Below are positions 22,849 to 33,397 of a stretch of DNA of 64,000 nucleotides, piece by piece (the first letter of the stretch is position 1; each line of letters starts with the position of its first letter). A program made the position numbers and the translations under genes. The DNA is from Armillaria gallica (lineage: Eukaryota; Basidiomycota; Agaricomycetes; Agaricales; Physalacriaceae): assembly GCA_037576215.1 (NCBI GenBank), contig JBANDB010000009.1:1054001-1118000 (forward strand). The letters are read 5' to 3'. The notes beneath the pieces are model-generated. The model was not told the DNA's origin. It did no database searches and was given only the letters and a program-made list of their open reading frames with translations.

Positions 22849-23654
22849 ATGTCGACGCCATGGTCTTCCTCTGGCTCTCTATCCTCTGACCGTATCAAAC
22901 CCAGGCACGCTGCCCAGCCCCAAAAACAAAAGCAAAAGCAAAAGCAAAAACCACCGCAGCCCCAAGCACAACGAACACCCAAAAGCAAACAACTAATATC
23001 CCTCGAATCTCTTCAAAACAGCAGCACCCCCGTCCCAGACCCCAAAGGCGGGTGTTTCTGCCAAGGTAAACCACAAATCACCATCAAACCATCCATCTCA
23101 CGCCTATTAGCAAAAGAACACCCCCTCTCATCATACACCCCCGCATGCCTCACCTGCGGACTCGTCCTCTGCTCGCTCAACCTACCCCAGCACGCGTGCC
23201 CGCACTGCCACCAACCTCCACCGAACAGAGAGGCCCTCATCGTGCGCTTACAGGGTGAGATCGATGAGCTGGCGAGGAAGGAAGAGGAGGAGCGGGAGAG
23301 GGCGAGGAAGGCTCTGGGCGCGTTTCCTGCTTTGGGAGGAGGGGGGCGGGTGGTGGGCGCGCGACACCCCCACCCCCTAGCCAGCATAAAGTCCTCTCTG
23401 TGAACTCCAAGACGAAAAAAGTCACGGTGTCCTCGTATACCAGCACGCCAGTTCAGTCTAGGCCCGAAACACCCGCGGAGGAAGAACCCGTGCGCGTCCC
23501 GCCGCCTCCCTCAGAAGTGGTGTATGCCAAGCGGAAGGTTGACCCATCCAGGCCGTTTGCTAATTATGTTGGCGAGTCCGCGAGGTACGTCCCAGATAAG
23601 ACTAAGACTAGGGGGAAGAGGAAGGGGAGGGAGAATGAGGCGGGACCGTCGTAG
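22849..23654 (+). CDS. TRIP4/ASC-1-type C2HC5 zinc-finger protein, reading frame interrupted
   Basis: The ATG at 22849 (MSTPWSSSGSLSS) leads into a lysine/glutamine-rich stretch, part of it encoded by a tandem CAAAAG hexamer. Then comes a zinc-binding module CFCQGKPQ...CLTCGLVLCSL...CPHCHQ, the hallmark of activating signal cointegrator 1 (TRIP4) and its yeast relative. A helical segment rich in E and R follows. The frame then stops at 23403, but the expected continuation HKVLSVNSKTKKV is present in another frame and runs to 23654. The switch lies at the six-G run 23341-23346. A one-base loss there, or a 32-35 nt intron ending at 23386, would explain it. In other fungi and animals the protein belongs to a ribosome-quality-control/coactivator complex. 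Confidence 0.75.
22921..22953 (+). repeat. CAAAAG hexamer tandem repeat inside the TRIP4-like gene
   Basis: About five near-perfect copies of a six-base unit encode alternating lysine and glutamine. Coding-length slippage would change the protein by two residues per unit. Confidence 0.7.
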
Positions 23655-23937
23655 AGATGAGGAGAATGCAAGGAACGAGTTCTCACTAGGACTCTTTGGA
23701 ATCTCACTCGGTTCAGAATACACATGGTTCTCTTTTCTTTTGCTCAGCGACCCAACGGAAGGCCCTGGAGAAAGGTACCCTCGACAGAGGCACTACCGTC
23801 CGTCCTCCACAAGAATGTAAAAAGTACAAGGCCAAGCCCCGTCGTGAATCCAAGAATGTAAACTAAATACAACCCGATAACCACAGAAATAACTAGATAC
23901 AAACATGAGGGGAGATGGGACGGGATCTCTGTCAGTG

Positions 23938-25376
23938 TTATGGATAATGTAGATCACGGAGTAGATCCGTTTCAGCGGGACAATGCAGAGGTGTATTTGT
24001 TTCGGGCGGCGGCGGCGGGAGAGGATCATGATCGAGATTCGATTCCATCGCACCACCACCCTTCCTCGTAGGGAACAACGGCCTGGCGAGGTCCATGGAT
24101 ATCTCGTCTTTGTCTGCCTCGAGGAGATCCTAAGAAGAAAAGCTAGAGTCAAAAAGACAGATACTATAGATTCAGTTTAGGCGCCTTCACCTTCTCCCGC
24201 GGTGGCTCCGCGGAATCCTAAGTAACAAGCAATGATTAGAGATGAGATGGTAGGTAGGTAGGTTGTTGGGTGCCTTACGATCTTTTCCGACTCTATCAAC
24301 TGCCGCAGTTCCGCCCCGAATGACTTTACCTGGGATGTCAATTGCTGGATTTGGGCGTTTAGAGCATCGATTGGATTTGGGGGGCATGGGCGCGAGCGGA
24401 TACCTTCCAGCTGGACGACGCAAAGATAAATTACTTTGCCATGGTAAATGAAGACGCTTACCCTAGCATGCAGAGCTCGGGTCTCCATCTCGATCCTCCG
24501 CTGCCTCGCCACGTTGAGCTCAAGTATCCGGTGGACCTCTTCGTCGGACATCTCTTTGGGTTCTTCGACTCGAGTGCCTAGGTTCGGTAGGTCCTCCGGG
24601 GGCTGCCCCAGGAAATCCTCCAGCTCGGCTTCGCGGAGCGCGAGCTGGGCTTCGAGGATCGTGATCGTGTTTTCGGAGACTTCCTTCGTCCGCTTGTGGG
24701 CTCTTCTCTCTGTGTCGCGTTCGGCGGTTAGAGACTCGACGAGGGCTGACGCGTATATCATCGTGTGGTCTTGACTAGGTACGTCGGGGAGAGGTTCAGC
24801 AGGATCTACACGCGAAATTAACACCAGCTATCACTCTTGTTTTTTCCAGAAAGAAAAAAAAACTCACCCAGGAGGCTCGTCGCTCTCAACTGTGAACACG
24901 GCCATCCCTTGAGGCCCATGGTCGCCTCAACTAAATTTTAAAAAACACTTTCATAAGTGTCTTGTTTTTCATTCCAGGATCCTTTCACCTCCGCTGCATG
25001 GTCTCCATCCCCAGTAGCAACAAAAAAAAATCTCACCTACCTCGGTCCACCAGCTCGTTGACGGCTTCTCGCATATCATCTCGCTCCATCTCAGCGGCGC
25101 GTACGCACTCCTGGGAAGCCATGAGTTGCTTGCGCAGCGTTTCCGAAATCCGGCGTTCGGCTGCGAGCTCCTTTGCGTGGACAGCCCGGAGTGTAATGAG
25201 CTCGTCCTGCGTCGCGCGCGCGCGCTCCTGGATAAGCGACGTCCGCACGGTATGTACTTGGACGAGAACCCGCAAGCGGTGTATCTAAAGCGGATATAGG
25301 AGTCGTATGTAAAGATGGTGAAACGAATCCTCACCTGTCGATCCTTCTCGGTAGTAATAGACCTCTGGGGACCCAT
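23938..25376 (-). CDS. Coiled-coil protein of unknown function
   Basis: About seven exons starting at MGPQRSITTEKDRQ (25376) join in frame. The protein is dominated by heptad-rich helices, e.g. AELAAERRISETLRK-like segments, EVSENTITILEAQLALREAE, and DALNAQIQQLTSQVKSFG. It ends with an acidic/proline-rich tail PLPPPPPETNTP and stop at 23938. Good GT-AG junctions rebuild EKIDSAEPPREKDLLEAD near the C-terminus. No catalytic domain is visible; a scaffolding or cytoskeletal role is only a guess. An ATG near 25505 could add a tiny upstream exon. Its 3' end is 283 bp from the convergent TRIP4-like gene. Confidence 0.72.
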
Positions 25377-28100
25377 ATAATCACAAGGTACGGAGAAGAT
25401 CGATAGCGCGAGATGGGAGAACGAAGGATCAAAACAGAGCGTGAGTTTTCATTAATCGACTAGAGAAAGAAAGGTCGTGGTATGGTATAAATTTACTTGT
25501 TCCATTTTGAGGGAACAAAGGGTAATCTTGTTGATTTTCGCGATTGAGGGGTACAAACACCAGCACCGCCACTGACCTGTTTTGATTTTCCCTCCACTGC
25601 TAAAATCTTGACTACGGGGTTGATGATGGAGATGATCCCTTTAGCTGCGCCATCACGGTTCATGAACCCTTGTCATTTAGCTGGGGACTTGGGCATGGGG
25701 AGAAAAAAAAACATTGTTGGAAATGAAGGGAAATACAGCTGTTTGCATAGAGCTTGACAGTAGTGCGTAACACCGCCTCCCTCACACAGTAACGTAGGCC
25801 ACACCTAAAAAATTACAGTCACCAGCCAACCTACTGATACTCGCGGCGATAGGGAGGAACATAACAAGTACAGCCGCGGTAAGTAGCCTCCCGCAGTGTT
25901 GCGCGTATCGCCCGACCGTCACTGAAGTCACGACGGTCACAGAGCCCTGGCCGTCGCTGTCATAAAATGACCATGACCTTCCCCCACGTCACCGCGACCT
26001 TGCCTATACAAAGACCGGATTCGACCGATGACGGTGACAAAGCAGGTCATTTGCGTCGCCCCAAAGTTCCGTGACCCCCGACCTTGACCTCGGCTCAAGG
26101 TCGGGTGACCGTACAACACTCGTAGGCAGACCCACCAATCTAGACAGTCGAACAACCGCGGCTTGCCTGCCTAAAATTACATGCTATGCGCAGTGAACGG
26201 CAGATCGTTCCCTTCTTCCTCTAGGCACCGCACCGAAAACAACACATCGCAGTTTCCAAAAGCGTGGTCGACCTCTGCGCGTCGGACGCGGCTTTCCGGC
26301 GGTACTATTAGGCAGGACGAAACCTCCTAGAACGAAGAACCCGCTATTCAGTTTTTTCATGATGGGAAGATCCGGACAGCGCCCAGACGATGATAATCTC
26401 CGGGGGAGGAGCCATGGTTTTGGCGCGAGGCATGTATGTAGTCAATTCCCACCAGGATTTGAGTTTCGGACCGGATACTATGAGAAGGGAAACGTAAGAG
26501 ACCCTATCCTTGTGTTTGTGTGGAGCTGGGCTTGCGTCGACTGAACGTTGCGGGAGGAGAGATACAGAATGGGAAAGGGTCACTCCAAGCACAAGGTGGT
26601 TCGACTGTAAACGGTGGGGCGGCGGGATATCCCGATGATCAACAATCAATTTTCCTTTTGAGGGGATGGACATCAATTTTTCATATTCCTCGAGCACTTT
26701 TGAGTTCGTGCCTTGCAAATCTCTCCTTGTTTTCTGTTAAGAATAAAAAATTAACTCGAGCTTGTCGAGGTTAAACCGAACTGGAGTGTATCAGTGCCCC
26801 GGTATCTTTTCCTCTGATTTTCCCGCCGCCGGTGCCCCCTCCCCCGCGCACCTTGGAGCAAAATCTTATGACCAGCTACAGCCTGTCTGTTTTCGGTGTC
26901 ATGAATAGTAGCTGTGTACTGCGCTTATATCCGCCCTTTGTCTCATGTCATACGTACTAGACGTAATAGAACGATATAACGAGTTCGGCCGCCCTAGTTC
27001 TTCAGCAGTCACTCTCGACGGACCGAACATCCGTTGGAGTGAGCATTTCATCTTGCACCACGAGTCTCTTCAGGCTGTATTTCTCAGTCGCGTGCTGTCT
27101 AGACACGTAATTGTGGAAGAGGATGCAGTGGGTTTTCATTCATTTCCAAACGGAGGCCTTGGAGAAAGCTGTGAGCACGGGCCGCGTTGTCGTAATCAAG
27201 CAGGATGCTCGATGACTCGGTGAATGCTCGGTTACGGATAGCTTTCCTTTCTCAAATAGGCATCCACGAGAACTTGGACAGCAAATTCATGAGTTGCGAA
27301 TGACTCGGTTGTCCCATTCTGGATCAGCTGGCTTGGGGTGGAGAGAAATCCTGAAGACATAGATAGCGGAGGGAACCAAATCGGCCGAACAAACCTTTCA
27401 AGTACTTATGAGCATTCAGATAACGAACGCAAGGAATAGTGCCTGGAATTACTAGCTCCGCCGATAATCCTGCCAGTGCGCCCTCTCATACTTACTCGCC
27501 GTTTGCTCAGTTATTCCATCCAGTCACTCTTCTTTATCCGCCACAGTCATAGACGCGTTTTATTTCTAGATTAGTCGTGCACGGCGCCACAGAGGTACTT
27601 ATTCGAATCCAGTCTAATGTGTTTTAACCTCCATTCGTCGATCCCTTGGCTTGAGGCCGAGTCTACTTACGAGTTCTCGCATGCTCGTGATTAATACACC
27701 TGAATGAAGATTTTATTTCGCTGGAAATTTCTTATCTGAACGTCGCGATGGTGTGCCAGTAATAGATTGATGTACCCTTTTCCAGGGGAAATTGAACTTG
27801 TCTTAGCGAATGAGAACCTCGGGATAGCTTATACTCAAGCCGGGGTACTTGCCATCACATGGGTAATCATGATCAAGTATTCTCGGTAAATAAGACAAAC
27901 TCAAGCTTGCCTGTGCCAGATGCGTTGTCTGGGTTGTCAAAATGTCTAAGTATTTAGTGAGGTTTGATGTTTCTCGTGGTTCGATGCCGAGACGCATTAG
28001 AATAAATAATAGGTGAGGTCTCTTTCCTCCAAGCGTCGCTTTTTGAAACCGCCACCGCTAACGACTCCGAGGTCGTCAAGTTCCCGTACCGCATTTAGGC
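25377..28100. other. Gene-poor region, first half
   Basis: No coding frame with a recognisable domain. It contains the TGAC/GTCA cluster listed separately and otherwise unremarkable sequence. Confidence 0.5.
25918..26109. promoter_or_regulatory. Dense cluster of TGAC/GTCA half-sites
   Basis: I count about thirteen TGAC or GTCA tetramers within roughly 190 bp, several as GGTCA or TGACC in mixed orientation. About 1.5 would be expected by chance. The cluster lies about 550 bp upstream of the coiled-coil gene and in no gene. It could be an array of binding sites for a bZIP or nuclear-receptor-like factor, or a degenerate minisatellite. Confidence 0.4.
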
Positions 28101-30259
28101 ATCACCTCCTCGATCGATCGTGAAAGTTTTGATTTAACATCAAATCTAACACCGAGAAAGAAATTAGGCGACAAACATAATCCAATAAAATAATTGGAGA
28201 ATCTTGTTTAGTATTCCATTTTAATTCTCTCTTCGATGCCAGTCGCCACGCCTTGCAAGACTTTGTGCTCGCCAGGTTTGAGTGAGATAGGAGACCCAGC
28301 CCGATGCCATCAGCCCTGAGATCATTTCCGGGGAATCCCATCATTGCAAATGCAGCAAGTAAAAGCATCTTTGGAAAAAGCATAACCCACCCTACCATTT
28401 AGAACATGATCTAGTGCGTCTGTTCTCTTCCGAATGGGACGAAAGCACGCAGAGTCTACGACAAAAACAGACTAGCATCTTATGTTAACAAAAAAAGATT
28501 ACAAGCTACTGAGGCAAAGAAGAAGACTAATTTACCTCAGAAGCAGCAAATTGGTTTATCCAAATTAATGAAATCGAGAGGAAGGCTGACAGCACCATAA
28601 CGGCATGGCATGTCGTTGACCGTAGTCAAGGATCCACGACATCAAGTCCATTCCATCAATACCGCCACCGTCGCGCCAATCGTCTACTGCACGCGTCGCG
28701 ACAAAAACGGAGAGGAACATGTTAAGCAATGAAAACGATCTGCGCCGACGTCATTTAGTGGCCGCTATGGCGCTTATTATTGACAGTACCCGTTGAGATG
28801 TCATGTTGACAGCGCCTCACAGCTGTATACTTGTCCGTTAGACGCCGAGAAAGAATAACTGGCTCGTACCGGGTCAGAAACGGGAGTCGATACATGCAGG
28901 GCAGCGGGAGCAGTGATATGTGGCGCATACCTGTTCTATCAACAACCCGCTAATTGACTCATCAAGATCGAAGCTTGAGAATCCGGTCCGTAACTGCATA
29001 TCATAATCAGCGATCCTTCGGATGACGTGCGCAGCGCAGTGCGTACGGTGTTCGTGTCCTGAGAAACAGCCATCCGCCTGCGTTAAACTATACTGGAACC
29101 TATGCGGTCCTTTCAATCGGCGCCTACAAAACGTCATACCTGTGCGCAAAATGATTAGATCGGCTATGGCATGCCTGTGAACACTTCTCCAAAAGATGAA
29201 CCCAGTGTACCATGTGCACGGAGCAAAACAAACGCAATCCACATTGATTTCCTGAGGCTTCGATAACATCACGGGCGTCTGAGTCGCTCCCTGCAAGACG
29301 CCGAGTGGCCCTGATACCGTAAGTGGACATGAAGACTACCCAAGACATATTGACCCAGTATCCCGGACCTGTATAATTTGATCAAGCTTCAGCCAGGTTC
29401 ACCCGCTGAGTTGTTGTTAGACTAGTGTATAGTAACCCTCATCGAGAACGAGGTTTAACAAATACGCGCTTAAACCTAACAGCCTGAGCGGTAGTACCGT
29501 AAGATTAGCTGAAACCGAATGAATTCGAACAGCATCTCCTTCGAGTCGCCGAGCCGCTAGCTCGACTGGGAAGAAAGCCAACCACCCGGGCAAGTGAACC
29601 AAAGATGCTAACTCGTTAGTGGTGCCGATCAAGAGCGGTCTAGGCCCACGAACGATGGACGGAATCAGTCATCAGTCATCATCCATCATGATCTACAGTA
29701 CTTAGTGCGTTGCAGAATAATGAATTGGAGTCGTACCTGTACCTTGGTTCATACGTACGATATTCGCCGCAGTAGGGTGAGCTTTGTATAAAGTTAAGTG
29801 GAACGCCACATCACACTATCATGATCCCGAACATCCGGATGCATTACTCGGAGGACGTTGAGGACGTTCCGTCTATCGGAACAACGTAGCAAAACAGATA
29901 AAGATAGTGATAAACACTCACCTACGGCGCCACCCTCTTTTCTCCATCAAGGTAACAAGTTCGAAATACATCGTATTTGTGTGGCTGATAGTGGTACATG
30001 TAGTATAAATTAAATACGACTCCGAGTCGATAAATACTTAGCATCAAGGGAAGTATGGAAGTACAATGAGCAGGGTCGATACAAGGATATCCCGTTCGAT
30101 AAGTGGTAACATGGATAGAAATGTAAAGATAGTATAAGCGGGGTTTATCCCACCTGAGGTCCAAAAGACATGTAAACAGAAATGAATGGAAGACCTGCAC
30201 AACATGCCGATTAGAAGACCTGGATGCTTGTGGGTGCAGGCACGCTTACATTCTAGACA
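28101..30259. other. Gene-poor region, second half, possible gene relic
   Basis: Minus-strand frames at 28102-28398 and 28874-29348 show some hydrophobic runs but cannot be joined into a protein I recognise. Stops interrupt all candidates. A decayed membrane-protein gene is possible but not supported. Confidence 0.4.
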
Positions 30260-33013
30260 TCAAGCAGGGTCAACGTCCATACGCCCGCTGCCCTCAGCTT
30301 CGTCTTCAAGGCTCATCCTACCCAAGGGAAGCCGTACGCCAGGGCTTGGGGCATCGATAGGTACTGTAGGTGTGCCCGGAGCATCGAAGCTGTCTCGCCG
30401 CCTTAGTGATGGAGGCACAACACTCTCCCTCTCGGCGTCGGTTTCTTCACCTTCAGCAGCCCCGCGTATGCCTACAGTTCGCAGCCTTCCGACCCAAGCG
30501 TCGGCGCGATCCAAACTGTCCTTCACAACCCCCGTGACTCCACGCATCATATCCAGACTTTCTGTCGCCAACGTGAGTATCCGCTGCGCCGCAACCATAG
30601 CTGTACCCGTGGTCATCCTTCGATGCCCATCTTCCGCCATAATACGGGGATGGATACGTGGAGAGGCGGTCGGTGATTGTTGAGGAGTCGCAGAGACAGA
30701 AACGACGCCGCGTTCTCTCTTGGGTTGATGGTGCCTACGACTCCTTCCTGCAGAAGCAGCAGCTACGCTCTCCCGCTCGTTTTCAGTTCCAGGAGCGGCG
30801 GAGGCGCCATTCCTCATCGCGGCGGCCCAACGCTTTGGTAGTGTGAGAATGAACCCTTTTACGCGCTGACGGGCCGGCTCTGGCAACGAGGCTCCACCGG
30901 CATACTTGCCGACGACATCGACCACCTGTCGAACAGTATGCACGATGTCTTGACGTATATGTGCGAGGGTATGCATGTGGACTTCTGATAAGGGAGTCTC
31001 CTCGCCGTTTTGATTCGAAAAATGGCGCTCCTGTAGAGCTGCGGTAAAGTTCCGGAGAACGACAATTTGGGCGTCAATATGAGCGGTAGCATACTGAAAG
31101 TGATTTTAGTATCGTGTCAGGACAAATCAGTAGAGGTTTCTCACCTGCAACCAGCTTAAACAATATCGTAACCGACGTAGACTCTCTTCGCTCAAGGCTG
31201 CGCTCAATCCTCCAGCTTCTAGCAATACAGTGTGCCATCTGCTTCTTTGCGCAACTTGTTGTTGATCTGCATCCTCCGCCGGCACCTCAGGCGTCGGCGT
31301 AGGGGAACGCCGCTGATCGTAAGAATTCGTACCTGTTGAATACTGTAAATCACGGATATGGGGAAATAGGGAGTAACTCGCTGTCTATCCACATCCCCAC
31401 GCGCTTTGCATCATCGCCTTCGGTGGAAGACGACATGCTTACGTCTCTGTCTGGTGATGCTGATTCTTGACGCGTGTTGCTTCGCCCACGTCCTCGTGGA
31501 CTTTCTCCGTCGCAGGATGGCCGACGATATCTGTCCAGCTGGAAACCAGGGAAAAAAAGAGTCAGTGAATAGCTCATCTCAATGATAAATGCAAGAATAA
31601 AGTAAATGGACATGCGTCGAGCCCCTGGAGCTTGACAAGACCATGCGCCCGCACAGATGTAACATAATCGCACACTGTCCTCAACTCCCAGGGAAGAGCA
31701 TTCCGATATCGGAAATGATGGAGACTGATCGGAAGAGTATACGACATGCAATCTTTCAAGGCAAGACTGTAATTTTTGCCCTGACACTTGGAAAGCCAGG
31801 CACAATAGAGAAAGCCCCAGCACGCCCTCTATCAATTACGCGGCTCACCGCTGAGAAACAAAAAGACCAGATCGTTCCTAGGATAGCCCGGATCAATTCG
31901 CTCTTAGAACAGCGTTTACACCAGATTTCGGAGCAGAAGAAACAAAAGTGTTCGACCTCCAGTCTTTGCTCGAGTCTGTCGATGTGCAGCATGGTTCAAC
32001 CAATTGATGGAAGCGAGATTGACCAACGTTGCATCACCAACAGGGCAAGCAAAAACCAGAATCGGGAACAGCCTTGAATGTTTCTAATGCTCCGAAACAT
32101 GCTGCACTGACTGGAGAACAAAAAGTGATCCAAGTACCTGAATGAGTCCTGTAGATCGCAGGAGACATATTCCATCTAGTTTCGTTTACAACAAGTTTCG
32201 AAACGTCAGAGAAGGGGTCTGATTGTGGAATGTTAGACGCGTCTGGAGCTTTAATGCAGAACGCGTCCTGATGTGGGAAGGCGAAGCGACACCAACAATA
32301 TTCCACATTCAAAAGCCCCGAATCAAGAGCATCTCTAACGCTTCGAAACCTGTCATATCCAGCCAATGGGATCCAGACATGCTGAGGCCTATGCGTAGAC
32401 CATGGAAGCGAACCCGTATCCGCAGTGCCCATACGCGTGTCTCAATGGAACGTTGCTCACCCTGTCCAATTGCCTACAAGCAAACTCCTCGACATTCACC
32501 GGAAGTCGATCAATGACAGGCTTCGATATCGTCTTCACACCCGATTCCATCATTTCGGCGCCATACTAGCGAGACACACAAGGTCAGCGGCAATATCACA
32601 CGCCACAGCGCCTCGCGGCGCACCTTGACGACTCTCGAGCTGGCTTTTCCCTGCTCGTACACCCTCAACGCGCTGTTGACTAGCGGCAGGTGGGACATCC
32701 GCTTCACAAACTCAGGTTCCAGCGCCCCTCCGCCTCCGTACATTTCGGCATCGATAGAAGAGATGGTGGGGCTGGGCAGAGACGTCGGCGGCTGCGACGT
32801 AGAAGCTACAGAAAGCGCTGGAGTAGCTGCAGATTCTATCCAAAAAATCGTAGTCAAAAATCAGGCTACTATAACGTGAGATAAAGGCTCACGAGTCTCT
32901 CTGGGCGACGGGTGCCCGTTTCGCATGTCGCCAAGGGCCTTGACGGCGATTCTGACGCTTTCATCTTGGTCGTCGAGCAGTGACGAACTGCTGAGCGAGT
33001 CGGAGGTGGCCAT
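30260..33013 (-). CDS. OPI1: Opi1-type transcriptional repressor of phospholipid synthesis
   Basis: Exons from the ATG at 33013 give MATSDSLSSSSLL, the conserved SVRIAVKALGDMRNG, then MSHLPLVNSALRVYEQGKAS, KTISKPVIDRLPVNVEEFAC, DRYRRPS, WHTVLLEAGGLSAALSEES, IDAQIVVLRNFTAAL, and HTVRQVVDVVGKYAGG with SLPEPARQRVKGFILTLP. These are the signature blocks of the Opi1 family, which in yeast binds phosphatidic acid at the ER and represses inositol/choline-responsive genes through Ino2/Ino4. The C-terminal 200 residues are basic, serine-rich and poorly conserved. One intron (31539-32460) is 922 nt, unlike the other introns of about 50-60 nt. A UASINO-like site lies just upstream. Confidence 0.9.
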
Positions 33014-33055
33014 GGGAGGAAGAAGAGAAGGAGTGGGTCGTATTTATCTCCAGGG

Positions 33056-33065
33056 CATGTGAATA
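33056..33065 (-). promoter_or_regulatory. UASINO-like element in the OPI1 promoter
   Basis: CATGTGAATA on the plus strand matches the yeast inositol-responsive consensus CATGTGAAAT at eight or more positions. It lies 43 nt before the OPI1 ATG. The direction relative to the gene is reversed. Function is inferred. Confidence 0.4.
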
Positions 33066-33075
33066 CGAAGAGAAA

Positions 33076-33081
33076 CACGTG
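33076..33081. promoter_or_regulatory. CACGTG E-box in the OPI1 promoter
   Basis: A perfect palindromic bHLH site ten bases beyond the UASINO-like element, about 65 nt before the ATG. Confidence 0.4.
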
Positions 33082-33397
33082 CCACCTGTGAGCCTCGGCC
33101 TTATTGCAAATGTAAACCCCGCAATTAATTAATTAATATTTCCTACAAGACACCACCTCGACATTAGGAGAGACCAAGGGTGTACGGGCGCATTCCGCGA
33201 CGGGGATGAACGAAACGGCGGTGCCTTCAATATTTGACAGATAAGTGGTAAATGTGGCTTCAGTTACCCCGTGTTACTCTATTAAGGTTAGGTCAACCCG
33301 GGTCCCCACACTTATTTAATAACAAAAAGAAAATTATTCCAGAGGTAAAATATCTACTACTACAGGATCACTAGTATACATTCACTACAACAGCATC

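Noticed and set aside
28874..29348. Minus-strand frames that hint at a membrane protein
   Set aside because: Cannot be joined in phase and show no family signature; left inside the gene-poor entry.
29660..29695. Tandem CAGTCATCAGTCATC-like repeat
   Set aside because: Only two to three short imperfect units; too small to be an array of interest.
31643..32077. Plus-strand frame of 144 codons inside the OPI1 intron
   Set aside because: No family and no start context; a chance open frame is as likely.
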